Below, piece after piece: positions 44,892 through 53,458 of a stretch of DNA of 64,000 nucleotides. Origin of the DNA: Pseudomonadota bacterium (lineage in GTDB: Bacteria; SAR324; XYD2-FULL-50-16; JAHJRI01). A program made the position numbers and the translations under genes. The notes beneath the pieces were generated by a model. The model saw only the letters and a program-made list of their open reading frames with translations. It searched no databases and was not told the DNA's origin. The stretch spans positions 15,315 to 79,314 of the forward strand of contig JAKSDL010000174.1 in the NCBI GenBank assembly GCA_022360105.1. Direction: 5' to 3'. Positions within the stretch are counted from its first letter, which is position 1; every line of letters begins with the position of its first letter.

Positions 44892-45263
44892 ATGAAGATA
44901 GCGATTCAATTAAAGGAAGGGCCTTATAATCACCAGGCCTCAGATACCGCTTACAACTATATACAAGCGGCCAGAAAACGGGGACACGAAGTAGTTGCGG
45001 TCTTCTGTTATAATGATGGTGTTTACAACATCGCAAAACATACAGAGCCTCCCCAGGATGATAGACACGTTGCTAAAAGATGGTCAGAACTGGGTGCGGA
45101 AGGAGTTACCATCTATGCTTGTATCGCTGCGGCCAAGCGTAGAGGAATCACAACTTCTACCGTGAAAGATGAACTGATTATCGAAAACACAGAGATCACT
45201 GGCCTGGGCCAGCTTACAACCCTTGCCATTGAAGCGGACCGTTTAATCACCTTTGGAGACTAG
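44892..45263 (+). CDS. dsrE: DsrE-like sulfurtransferase subunit (TusD family)
   Basis: Protein of 123 aa of the DsrE/TusD family. The expected persulfide cysteine is in GVTIYACIAAAKRRG (about residue 77), in the same context as the active Cys of DsrE/TusD. DsrE, DsrF and DsrH form a hexamer in the cytosol that receives sulfur from TusA and, in sulfur oxidisers, passes it to DsrC. Here DsrE is the first gene of module C, with DsrF 9 bp downstream. No dsrC or dsrAB lies in this window. Confidence 0.88.
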   Translation: MKIAIQLKEGPYNHQASDTAYNYIQAARKRGHEVVAVFCYNDGVYNIAKHTEPPQDDRHVAKRWSELGAEGVTIYACIAAAKRRGITTSTVKDELIIENTEITGLGQLTTLAIEADRLITFGD

Positions 45264-45272
45264 GAGATACTG

Positions 45273-45656
45273 ATGACAGAAGAATATGAAGATGATGAAA
45301 TTGTAAAGAAGATCGCACTCATTACAAGAAGAGCTCCACACGGAAGTATCTATGCATATGAAGGGTTGGAGACCGTATTGATTATGGCCGCATATGACCA
45401 GGACATCAGTATGATCTTTATTGACGATGGTGTATATGCCTTAAAATCAGACCAGGACACTGAAGCAATCGGTATCAAGGGATTTGTAAAAACGTTGACC
45501 GTTCTGGAAGATTATGATGTTGAAAAACTGTACGTTGATAAAACCTCTATGGAAGAAAGAGGCTTGACTGCCGATGACCTGGCAGTTCCAGTTGAAGTCC
45601 TTGAATCCCAGGAGATCGCAAAAATAATGGCTGAACAAGACGCTATTATTGAATAA
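45273..45656 (+). CDS. dsrF: DsrF-like sulfurtransferase subunit (TusC family)
   Basis: Protein of 127 aa matching DsrF/TusC: KKIALITRRAPHGSIYAYEGLETVLIMAAYDQDISMIFIDDGVYAL is the family N-terminal half. It contains no cysteine, consistent with DsrF being the non-catalytic structural subunit of DsrEFH. Located between DsrE (9 bp) and DsrH (58 bp). Confidence 0.88.
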   Translation: MTEEYEDDEIVKKIALITRRAPHGSIYAYEGLETVLIMAAYDQDISMIFIDDGVYALKSDQDTEAIGIKGFVKTLTVLEDYDVEKLYVDKTSMEERGLTADDLAVPVEVLESQEIAKIMAEQDAIIE

Positions 45657-45714
45657 TTATCGATAGAAAGACCTAATAACAGTTTTATTCAACAATTCAA
45701 ACAAAGGGTAAGAA

Positions 45715-46008
45715 ATGTTACATACAGTAAATCATTCTCCGTTTAGAAGTGAATCGTTGACCACTGTCCTCAGATATCTCCTGCCTGGTGATGTGTTGCT
45801 ATTGATTGAAGACGGTGTGTACGGGGCACAGGATAATACAAGTTTTTCAGACAAGCTTAAACAAGCCGTCGCAAACAACCAGGTGTGCGTGCTTGAGCCG
45901 GATCTTAAAGCCAGGGGCATCGGCAATGTTATTGATGGTGTCAAGAAAGTGGACTATGACGGTTTTGTCGAATTGACGGAACAGCACCAGGTAACCAGTT
46001 GGCTGTAA
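45715..46008 (+). CDS. dsrH: DsrH-like sulfurtransferase subunit (TusB family)
   Basis: Protein of 97 aa of the DsrH/TusB family: HTVNHSPFRSESLTTVLRYLLPGDVLLLIEDGVYGA, then DLKARGIGNVIDGVKKVDYDGFVELTEQH. In the DsrH of purple sulfur bacteria a cysteine near residue 20 is conserved; here that stretch has none, and the only Cys is later (NNQVCVLEPD). This makes it more TusB-like at that site. It completes the DsrEFH set and is followed after 193 bp by the first acidic Gly-Cys-tail protein. Confidence 0.85.
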   Translation: MLHTVNHSPFRSESLTTVLRYLLPGDVLLLIEDGVYGAQDNTSFSDKLKQAVANNQVCVLEPDLKARGIGNVIDGVKKVDYDGFVELTEQHQVTSWL

Positions 46009-46201
46009 ATAAAAACAGGGGCCTGATAGCAGGTCACAACAATTGATGAAAAATACCAATAAGCGGTTTTGAGGTACGTGTGGGGGGGAATGAATTGATA
46101 TCGGTACCAACCGGAAGCTCGATTTATGGCCCACAGGTAATATCAGCACTAATGAGTTGAATATCTCAGGATTGTTAATTGACAACTGATCAGAGGTAAA
46201 A

Positions 46202-46630
46202 ATGAAATTTAAACGTTTAGTTGCTTTGCTGGCAATTGTGATGATGGCAGCAGTATCTGTTCCTACAGGCCTGATTGCTCAAAAGTCCGGTTACGCTCCG
46301 GATAAAGAGCTTTGTGCGAAAATGATCGCCGCGGGAAAAGAATATTATGTTCGAGGCAAATACCTCGATGCCAAGAATTTCTTCAGAAAAGCTATTGAGG
46401 CAGATCCTCGCTCTCAAAAAGCCTGGAGATATTATGATCAGACGATGATCTTTGCCTTGGCTGAAAAAGTAGAAAAGCAAAACGATCTGTTAATACCCGA
46501 CACTTCGATTCGAAGTGATGTAGGTCTTGTGCTTCCCAAGCGTCCTGCAATTACAACTCCGCCAATTGAAGCTGTTCAGCCACAACCGATGGACTATGCG
46601 GATGAACCCGAAGAAGAAGAAGGATGTTAG
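46202..46630 (+). CDS. Exported TPR-like protein with acidic C-terminal Gly-Cys tail (tail protein 1)
   Basis: Protein of 142 aa. A signal peptide (MKFKRLVALLAIVMMAAVSV) predicts export. Residues 40-90 read as a TPR-like hairpin (GKEYYVRGKYLDAKNFFRKA, then SQKAWRYYDQ). A proline-rich linker (110-130) leads to the tail DEPEEEEGC, in which Cys142 is the last residue. The only other cysteine is Cys38. The same nonapeptide ends the protein at 61294-61893, and a shorter form ends the one at 53459-54178. It lies 11 bp before the YeeE gene. I infer a periplasmic sulfur-carrying arm; no characterised homologue is known to me. Confidence 0.75.
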   Translation: MKFKRLVALLAIVMMAAVSVPTGLIAQKSGYAPDKELCAKMIAAGKEYYVRGKYLDAKNFFRKAIEADPRSQKAWRYYDQTMIFALAEKVEKQNDLLIPDTSIRSDVGLVLPKRPAITTPPIEAVQPQPMDYADEPEEEEGC

Positions 46631-46640
46631 GAGATAAACT

Positions 46641-47837
46641 ATGAGTGATGAAAAAGAAAACAGCGTATTGTCGCAGGTTATTAAAGACGGATACGCCAAT
46701 CTATTCTATGAGCAGTGGTCCGTTAAAACAGCTGCCCTGCTTTTGGCCCTGTTAAGTGTGATTGCATTTGCCTGGGCTCGCCCCTGGGGAGTTGTAGGCG
46801 GACTTAGAAACTGGGGAGACTGGGTGTTTTATGGGGTAGGCCTGTTTGACAGGAAGCCGGTCAGCCCTATCACCTCGAGCAATTCCATTCTGACCTTTGG
46901 AATTCTTCTTGGAGCGTTTATTTCCGCATTGATGGCAAAGCAATTTGCTTTTAATCGTATTCCCAAGCTGGAACTGATCAAAGCAGTTGTTGGTGGAATA
47001 CTGATGGGTATCAGTTCAGCTATGGCAGGCGGATGCAACATTGGTGGTTTTTTTGAAGCCAGTGCCTCCTTATCATTGGCCGGTCCTTTAATGCTCATTG
47101 CCCTGTTGATTGGCGCTAACCTGGCAATTCGGTATTTATACTGGGAGATGGAAAACATTCCGGCTGGTGCCTTGCCACCCAAGAAACCAAAAGCCGAAGG
47201 TGCTTTTGATTGGAAAAACATACAACCTGCACTTGGAGCCTTGTTAATCATTGGTGCTTTGGCTGCGGCTTATTATTATGCCACAATCTCTTTAACACAG
47301 GTCGGCGGATTGTTGTTGATTGCAGCAGGAATCGGACTGGTTTTCCAGCGAAGCAGGCTTTGTTTTGTGGCTGGTTTCAGGGATCCATTCATGACAGGTG
47401 AAACTGACAAAACCAAGGCCGTAATCCTGTGTCTGATTGCCACGACTATTGGTTATGCGGTGTTAAAATGGACCGGTTTGAGAGGCGAGGGAGTATATAT
47501 TACAAATACGGTCTGGTTTGGTAGTCTGGTTGGTGGACTGATTTTTGGTTTTGGAATGGTCATTGCCGGTGGTTGTGGCAGTGGTTGCCTGTTTAGAGTC
47601 GGGGAGGGAAATGTAAAGCTGATCGTGGTTATGATCTTTTTTGCCCTGTTCAACTCTTTGTTCAAAGCGTTTATCAGGGCTAACGAAGGATTTGAAAACT
47701 TTATCGGCAGAGGCGTTTTTCTGCCGGATTACATCAATTACCTGGCTTCAATTGGGTTTATTATCGTGATATTGCTTGCCTGGTACCTGTTTGTATCCTG
47801 GAACGAAGAAACCGAGAAGTTTGTTATTGAACTGTAA
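46641..47837 (+). CDS. YeeE/YedE-family sulfur (thiosulfate) transporter, full length
   Basis: Inner-membrane protein of 398 aa with about ten hydrophobic segments. It has the family cysteine motifs AMAGGCNIGGFF, RSRLCFVAGFRDPF and VIAGGCGSGCLFRVGEG, which in the structurally known YeeE line the path for thiosulfate. It is the last gene of module C and follows the tail protein with its ribosome site overlapping that gene's end. Paired with TusA, this predicts import of thiosulfate or another sulfane-sulfur compound. Confidence 0.9.
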   Translation: MSDEKENSVLSQVIKDGYANLFYEQWSVKTAALLLALLSVIAFAWARPWGVVGGLRNWGDWVFYGVGLFDRKPVSPITSSNSILTFGILLGAFISALMAKQFAFNRIPKLELIKAVVGGILMGISSAMAGGCNIGGFFEASASLSLAGPLMLIALLIGANLAIRYLYWEMENIPAGALPPKKPKAEGAFDWKNIQPALGALLIIGALAAAYYYATISLTQVGGLLLIAAGIGLVFQRSRLCFVAGFRDPFMTGETDKTKAVILCLIATTIGYAVLKWTGLRGEGVYITNTVWFGSLVGGLIFGFGMVIAGGCGSGCLFRVGEGNVKLIVVMIFFALFNSLFKAFIRANEGFENFIGRGVFLPDYINYLASIGFIIVILLAWYLFVSWNEETEKFVIEL

Positions 47838-47844
47838 AAAGAAT

Positions 47845-47867
47845 GCCACACGGTTGTGTGGCTTTCT
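47845..47867 (+). terminator. Terminator of the dsrEFH-yeeE operon
   Basis: Perfect 7-bp stem GCCACAC GGTT GTGTGGC (47845-47862) with a 4-nt loop followed by TTTCT, 8 bp after the yeeE stop codon. The T-run is short. Confidence 0.6.
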
Positions 47868-48100
47868 CGGCCACTTTTCAATCTAAAACATAACATACCT
47901 GCATTAAGCGAAACCTGATAAACCCGCGAATTACAGAGCCCAACCAATACAACCGGATTTTATTTCTTCCACATTCCCTTTACTATCCAAATCTGCAATG
48001 ATACGAAGTGGAGCAAATCAGTCGCAAACGCTTCAAAAAACTTCCGGTCGTAACGGATCTTGCCATAATCTTTTGCTTTTGTTGCGCATGGCCCTGAAAG

Positions 48101-48892
48101 ATGAAACCATCGATTGAAAGCTGCTACAAATTGTTGGATGTTAGTTCTGATTGCACTTCCGCAGAGCTGAAGAAAGCTCACAAAGAGCTTGCCCAGGTCT
48201 GGCATCCCGATCGATTTGGGACCAACGAAGCGCTCCAAGAAAAGGCCCTCAAAAAAATCCAGGAAATCAACTCCGCCTATGATCAAATTAGAGAATATCG
48301 CTCCCTGAAATCCAAGGCTGGGGTGAAAAAGGGCCATCAAAGATCTGACAAGTCAGAACCTTATACCATGGAAGGGCGCGATTCGGCCCAGTTGACCGCG
48401 CCTCTGATCCCGGTTAAATATCGTATTTTGATGCTTTTGGGGTTTGGAGGCTGTCTGGTGATACTTTTGATCTTGTTATCCCAGCAACAATTCGAAAGCG
48501 GAGAGAGGCAAGGAGAGCTATCAGCTATCAAAACAAAGCAAAAAAGTGTCGAGATCAGGGATGAGACCTTTGTGATGCGACAACGCTTAAAAAGCAGATT
48601 GCAAAATAAGCTCGATCCATTTTTATCAGGTTTGATCGGAGAAACAAATTATACCTCAGACATACGGCTGGAAGTCGATGCTGAATCAAAGATGATTCTG
48701 CAAATAAAACTCTTGATTCGGCTCAACAAAGACGCGTTTCCAGATTCCATCCGGAATTCTGAAAATACCAAATCTTCCGATTCGATTTGTCAAGCTGCCT
48801 CCCTCAATGAACTAAGATCTACAATTCGGCGTATTGCCCGTCTGGTGCCTTCTCGTGGTGACCAGCTAGATGTATCCTGCGTCTCTTTTTGA
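48101..48892 (+). CDS. Membrane-anchored J-domain protein
   Basis: Protein of 263 aa. Residues 5-70 are a J domain with the HPD triad intact (VWHPDRFG, His35-Asp37), able to stimulate a DnaK ATPase. A single membrane helix follows (LMLLGFGGCLVILLILL, about residues 110-126), and then a periplasmic or cytosolic tail of unknown fold. It lacks the Gly/Phe and zinc regions of DnaJ, so it is a specialised co-chaperone rather than DnaJ itself. It lies between modules C and A on the same strand and could help assemble or export their products, but this is speculation. Confidence 0.8.
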   Translation: MKPSIESCYKLLDVSSDCTSAELKKAHKELAQVWHPDRFGTNEALQEKALKKIQEINSAYDQIREYRSLKSKAGVKKGHQRSDKSEPYTMEGRDSAQLTAPLIPVKYRILMLLGFGGCLVILLILLSQQQFESGERQGELSAIKTKQKSVEIRDETFVMRQRLKSRLQNKLDPFLSGLIGETNYTSDIRLEVDAESKMILQIKLLIRLNKDAFPDSIRNSENTKSSDSICQAASLNELRSTIRRIARLVPSRGDQLDVSCVSF

Positions 48893-49354
48893 TACCCTGC
48901 CACAGAATATCTCAGGGCACGCAAGTAAGTCCTGCCTTTTCATTTTCTTTCATGCTAGCGGAAAGTCCCCCCCTTGCTCATCAAGAATACCTCTATCAAA
49001 ACCTCAAAAAGTGTCATCTTGTGGCCCATTGTTATTGGCTCTTTTAGCCCATAAATACAGGCTAAAGATTGGTACATGATAAATTTAGTGAACATTATTT
49101 TTATTTGATTTTATCGATCAGGTGGTTTAAACAGAAGGTAAGGATAAGTTTTAGTTATAAATGGGGCGCAAAGATATTACGCTAAAAAACAAATTACTAA
49201 ATAACATACTGATAATTAAAAACAATCTTAGTTGGATATGATTGGAAGCTTTGATTGTTTTTTTTAACTTTATAAGGTTGATCGTTTTGATCGGATTTGT
49301 TGTGATTCGATCGCGATTTTTTAAAGATTTTCTACCAGGATTGAGGGGAACTTG
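48893..49354. promoter_or_regulatory. Region upstream of molybdoenzyme module A, 462 bp
   Basis: AT-rich non-coding stretch expected to hold the module A promoter. It contains an inverted repeat TTTAGCC/GGCTAAA (49043-49066, 10-nt loop) and, near 49278-49313, direct repeats TGATCG, TGATCG and CGATCG close to the start codon. No gene is apparent. Confidence 0.4.
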
Positions 49355-51592
49355 ATGGCAAAAATAACAAGAAGACGTTTTTTGGATATCACTAAATCTG
49401 CATTGCTAAGTAGTGCAGCGGTGGTTTCTGCTCCCCAGGTAGTAGGATTGGGAAATAACATTGCTGAGGCCAGCCAGACTACGGGAACCAGGGGTGGTGA
49501 TCAGCGAGAAATGGTTATTCCTACCTATTGTGATGTCTGTTTTATGACCTGCGGTATTAACGTTACTGTAAAAAAAGGAAAAGCAATAAAAATTGAAGGA
49601 AATCCTCTGCATCCGCTTTCTCGCGGGAAATTGTGCCCTAGAGGCGCAGGGGGGCTGGGTCAACTCTATGATAAGGACAGGATCAAAACTCCCTTGTTAA
49701 GACGATCGTTTTTTGGGGTTCAGACGTTCGAAAAAGTGAGCTGGGAGGTAGCTCTGGATTTCGTTGCGGAGAGAATGAACCGGATCAAACAAAAATACGG
49801 TCCCCAGTCCCTTGCTTTGTTGAAGCATGGAAAAGGAGCAGCCCCATTTGTTGATCTTTGGCATGCCATTGGCTCAGCCACAGAGGCTCATCCTTCTTAT
49901 GCACAATGCAGAGGTGCAAGGGATGTAGGCTGGGGCCTGACGTTTGGAAAGGGTCCAGGTGGTATTGAGCGGGTTGGACTTGATAAAGCCAAAGTTGTTG
50001 CCTTTCTGGGTTCCCACCTTGGAGAGAATATGCACAACACTACGGTTCAGGACTATACCACCGGGCTGCGAAACGGTGCCAGGAACATTGTTGTGGACCC
50101 GCGATTCTCAAGCACTGCCGGTAAGGCCAAATATTGGCTGCCAATCAAACCCGGAACAGATACGGCATTGCTGCTCGCCTGGATGCATGTGCTGATCTTC
50201 GAAGGCATTTATGACAAGGAATTTGTAGAGGAATATACTGTCGGTTTTGAGCAGCTCAAGGAGCATGTGAAAACCATGTCTCCGGAGTGGGCATCCAATT
50301 ATACCAATCTGCCGGCGGACGTTATTCGAAAAACCGCTCGGGAGCTCGGCGAAGCAATTCCTGATGCCCTGGTTTTTCCCGGAAGGCGATATGCCTGGTA
50401 TGGTGATGATACCCAGCGGGCACGTGCTGTTGCCATCCTGAATGCTTTACTGGGCGCTTGGGGACGTGACAGTGGAATATTCTTCGGAGAGAAATTCAGG
50501 TTTGCCAAATACAACAAACACAAGGCCTATGAACTCCATCGCAAACCCAAACATGCCCTGGATTTCAAAGCCATGTACCCCTTGGGGTCCAGCACTCCTG
50601 TGCAGAACATTGTGGAAGGTTCCATCCCAGGCAAACTAAACCGCGAGGAAAAAGATGCCGGAATCAAAGGCTGGTTGGTGTATAGTTGTAATGTTATTCG
50701 TTCTGTACCTGATGAGGATCTGATAAAGGAGGCTATTGATAATCTTGACTTGCTGGTTGCAGTTGACACCATGCCTTCCGAGATTACAGGTTATGCTGAT
50801 GTCATACTTCCCGATACCACCTATTTGGAAAGATATGACACTTTGAACAGCCCGGAATGGAGGGAGCCGTTTATATCGATCAGGCAACCCGTCGTGAAAC
50901 CTCTTTATGACAGCAAACCGAGTTGGTGGATTGCCCAGCAACTGGCTAATCGAGTATGGGCGGAAGAGACATTTTTATACAACGATTATAAAGAAGTGGT
51001 AGAGTACCAATTGAACAGCGTTGGTTCTTCCATAGCTGATATCAATAAAAAGGGTGGTGTTCTGAAAAAACCAGCCTCCAAAATACCATCCCTCAAAAAT
51101 TATCGTTTCCGCACTCCTTCCGGAAAAGTGGAGCTATTTTCCAAGAAAATGGAGAAAGCAGGGTTTGATCCCATGCCGGTTTTTGTAGAGAAAGAAGAAG
51201 TTCCGGATGGATATTTCCGGCTGCTCTATGGTCGAGCTCCCCAACATACCTTTACTCGCACGGTCAACAACAGGAGGTTGCTGGAGGTGTGTCCCGAAAA
51301 CGAAGTCTGGGTAAACCGGGAAATAGCCAATTTGTACAATCTCGAAAACGGTAGCTATGTTGTTCTGGTGAATCAATCGGGAATCAGGAGTAATCGTATC
51401 AAGGTTCGGATCACCGAGCGTATCAGACAGGATTGCGTCTACATGGTTCATGGTTTCGGTCGCGAAGATCGACGATTAAGTAATGCTTTTCACAAGGGTG
51501 CCAATGACAATGGATTGCTAAGCGATTACATTACCGACCCCATCATGGGTTCAACCGGCTCCCAGGTCAATTACGTCACATTTGTTAAATAG
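49355..51592 (+). CDS. Tat-exported molybdopterin oxidoreductase, polysulfide/thiosulfate reductase-like catalytic subunit (module A)
   Basis: Protein of 745 aa from the ATG at 49355 (GAGGGGAA upstream); a TTG one codon earlier is equivalent. The Tat signal TRRRFLDITKSALLSS predicts export as a folded enzyme. The N-terminal [4Fe-4S] motif has Cys59, 62, 66 and 94 (CDVCFMTCG...KLCPRG). A cysteine suited to ligate molybdenum is Cys185 in PSYAQCRGARDVG. VVDPRFSSTAGKA and FPGRRYAWYGDDTQ are cofactor-binding blocks of the PsrA/PhsA type. It would oxidise or reduce sulfur compounds in the periplasm. Electron partners are the ferredoxin and cytochrome b genes downstream. Direction of catalysis cannot be read from sequence. 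Confidence 0.88.
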   Translation: MAKITRRRFLDITKSALLSSAAVVSAPQVVGLGNNIAEASQTTGTRGGDQREMVIPTYCDVCFMTCGINVTVKKGKAIKIEGNPLHPLSRGKLCPRGAGGLGQLYDKDRIKTPLLRRSFFGVQTFEKVSWEVALDFVAERMNRIKQKYGPQSLALLKHGKGAAPFVDLWHAIGSATEAHPSYAQCRGARDVGWGLTFGKGPGGIERVGLDKAKVVAFLGSHLGENMHNTTVQDYTTGLRNGARNIVVDPRFSSTAGKAKYWLPIKPGTDTALLLAWMHVLIFEGIYDKEFVEEYTVGFEQLKEHVKTMSPEWASNYTNLPADVIRKTARELGEAIPDALVFPGRRYAWYGDDTQRARAVAILNALLGAWGRDSGIFFGEKFRFAKYNKHKAYELHRKPKHALDFKAMYPLGSSTPVQNIVEGSIPGKLNREEKDAGIKGWLVYSCNVIRSVPDEDLIKEAIDNLDLLVAVDTMPSEITGYADVILPDTTYLERYDTLNSPEWREPFISIRQPVVKPLYDSKPSWWIAQQLANRVWAEETFLYNDYKEVVEYQLNSVGSSIADINKKGGVLKKPASKIPSLKNYRFRTPSGKVELFSKKMEKAGFDPMPVFVEKEEVPDGYFRLLYGRAPQHTFTRTVNNRRLLEVCPENEVWVNREIANLYNLENGSYVVLVNQSGIRSNRIKVRITERIRQDCVYMVHGFGREDRRLSNAFHKGANDNGLLSDYITDPIMGSTGSQVNYVTFVK

Positions 51593-51601
51593 GGAATTAT
51601 C

Positions 51602-52168
51602 ATGACGACATATGCTATGTGTATCGATTTAACCACCTGCGTGGGATGTGACGCTTGTGTGGTTGCCTGTAAAGATGAAAACAATGTTCCCGACGGTTTT
51701 TCCAGAGACTGGACTGAAGAATATCTCTCCGGTAAATATCCCAATCTGAAATTGGAGGTTTATTCCAATCGTTGTCAGCATTGTGAAAATGCCCCTTGTG
51801 TTGCAGTCTGTCCTACGAAGGCATCCTATATTGAAAATGGTTTGGTTCTGATAGATAGAGATAAATGCGTGGAATGTACCCATTGTATCACAGCCTGTCC
51901 TTATGGTGCTCGCTATCGGAATGCCGGTAAATACATTGATAAGTGTACATTTTGTGATCATCGTTTGGGAACGGGAAAATCAACCGCCTGTGTGGAGATT
52001 TGTCCAACCAATTCCCTGGTCTTCGGTGATTTGGATGATCCCAACAGCGAGATCTCAAAACTGCTGGCCACCCGAAAATATCGAATCTTAAATCCATTAA
52101 AGGAAACCAGTCCTAAATATTTTTTACTTGAATCGACTATCACCACGGAGGAACTGACCTATGGCTGA
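51602..52168 (+). CDS. Ferredoxin-like electron-transfer subunit (module A)
   Basis: Protein of 188 aa of the PsrB/PhsB/DmsB type, carrying four Cys groups for [4Fe-4S] clusters: CVGCDACVVAC, CQHCENAPCVAVCP, CVECTHCITACP, and CTFCDH with CVEICP. It links the catalytic subunit encoded 9 bp upstream to the membrane subunit. The lack of its own signal fits Tat co-export with its partner. It overlaps the following half-transporter gene by 8 bp. Confidence 0.9.
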   Translation: MTTYAMCIDLTTCVGCDACVVACKDENNVPDGFSRDWTEEYLSGKYPNLKLEVYSNRCQHCENAPCVAVCPTKASYIENGLVLIDRDKCVECTHCITACPYGARYRNAGKYIDKCTFCDHRLGTGKSTACVEICPTNSLVFGDLDDPNSEISKLLATRKYRILNPLKETSPKYFLLESTITTEELTYG

Positions 52169-52796
52169 AAATGAAGATAAAACCATTAGCCCGATAGAAA
52201 AGGGGCAAACGGTTACTCAAAGTGTTGTGGATCAGCCATTATGGGAATTGCTGGCACAACGAATCAAAAGAGTTGATGTTACCTCGCACGATAAACCTTA
52301 TTTGAATTCTTATGTCGGGGGCATGGGAATCGGTATCGTCCTGTTTCTGGGGTTCTTTTTGGTTGGCCAGGGATTCGGTGACTCCGGAGCGCTGACCAGA
52401 ATGGTAGCCTTTTTCATGAATGAGCTGTTTCCTCAACACACTGAGCAACTCGTTTATTTCAAGAGATATTTAACCACCTCATCCCATCCGTTAAATCACT
52501 GGATCGTCTATATGTTGATAGGTATCGCATTAGGAGGGCTGGTTTCGGGATTGAGAGGCAAACGCATGAAAAAGGGCTTTATCAAGGGGCCTAATACGAC
52601 TAACCGAAGAAGAATCGTTACAGCCTTTATCGGTGGGATGCTGGTAACATTCGGAGCACGCATGGCCGGTGGTTGCATCACAGGTATGGCAATGACGGGA
52701 ACAGCCATGCTTGGAGTCGCCGGGTGGATCTTTTTTCTTTCTGTCCTGGTTTCCGGATTAATAGTAGCCTTTTTTGTCCGCCGTGAATGGCTTTAA
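52161..52796 (+). CDS. YeeE/YedE-family half-size transporter, first half
   Basis: Membrane protein of 211 aa with about four to five helices. The signature GARMAGGCITGMAMTG is the YeeE-type cysteine motif. It begins with a hydrophilic 45-residue N-terminus. Overlap with the ferredoxin subunit gene shows it is integral to the module A operon. At half the usual length, it probably pairs with the next gene to form one functional sulfur transporter. Confidence 0.85.
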   Translation: MAENEDKTISPIEKGQTVTQSVVDQPLWELLAQRIKRVDVTSHDKPYLNSYVGGMGIGIVLFLGFFLVGQGFGDSGALTRMVAFFMNELFPQHTEQLVYFKRYLTTSSHPLNHWIVYMLIGIALGGLVSGLRGKRMKKGFIKGPNTTNRRRIVTAFIGGMLVTFGARMAGGCITGMAMTGTAMLGVAGWIFFLSVLVSGLIVAFFVRREWL

Positions 52797-52823
52797 ATCA
52801 TCGATTATCATTAGGAGAATATT

Positions 52824-53414
52824 ATGTTTGCACCTCTTTACCAACTGGGACATGTCAGTGATGCCGGGATGATAGTCATTGGGCTGATTCTTGGTTTTTG
52901 CTTTGGTTATATCGTAGAAAATGTCGGATTTGCCAACGCTAAAAATTTCACGGCTGCATTTTACAGCACAGACTGGCGGGTTCATGAAGTATTGTTTTCT
53001 GCAATCCTTACAGCCATGATTTTGACCTTCATGGCATTTTACCTGGGATTTCTTGATATTTCGCTAATCCAGCTATCGGTTGTTCACCTGGGAGCTCAAA
53101 TTCTGGGAGGATTGATCCTGGGAACGGGTATTGTCATTGGTGGATATTGTCCGGGCACGGATATAGCGGCTGCCATGACCCGAAAATACGATGCCTGGGT
53201 GTTCTTTGTAGGAGCCATTGCCGGAATTTTATTGTACGCGGAACTGTACCCCAACATTTCAGGATTCGTTCTTTCCTGGAACCTGGGAAAAATGACCCTG
53301 AGTGACCTGTTTGGCGTCCCCTATGGAGTGGCCGCCCAGATCGTTGTGATTGTTACCGTGGTCTCATTTTTTGTTTTAAAAGGTTTAACAGGCAAAGCCT
53401 ATACCCCTAAGTAG
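52824..53414 (+). CDS. YeeE/YedE-family half-size transporter, second half
   Basis: Membrane protein of 196 aa with about five helices and the related motif IVIGGYCPGTDIAAAMTRKYDAW. It lacks the AGGC form seen in the first half, so the two halves are not equivalent, matching the asymmetric halves of full-length YeeE. It lies 27 bp downstream with a good AGGAG site. A role in importing or exporting sulfane-sulfur compounds for module A is inferred. Confidence 0.85.
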   Translation: MFAPLYQLGHVSDAGMIVIGLILGFCFGYIVENVGFANAKNFTAAFYSTDWRVHEVLFSAILTAMILTFMAFYLGFLDISLIQLSVVHLGAQILGGLILGTGIVIGGYCPGTDIAAAMTRKYDAWVFFVGAIAGILLYAELYPNISGFVLSWNLGKMTLSDLFGVPYGVAAQIVVIVTVVSFFVLKGLTGKAYTPK

Positions 53415-53458
53415 CAGTATAACAACAACTGATAACGACTGAAAACGATGAGGATTCA

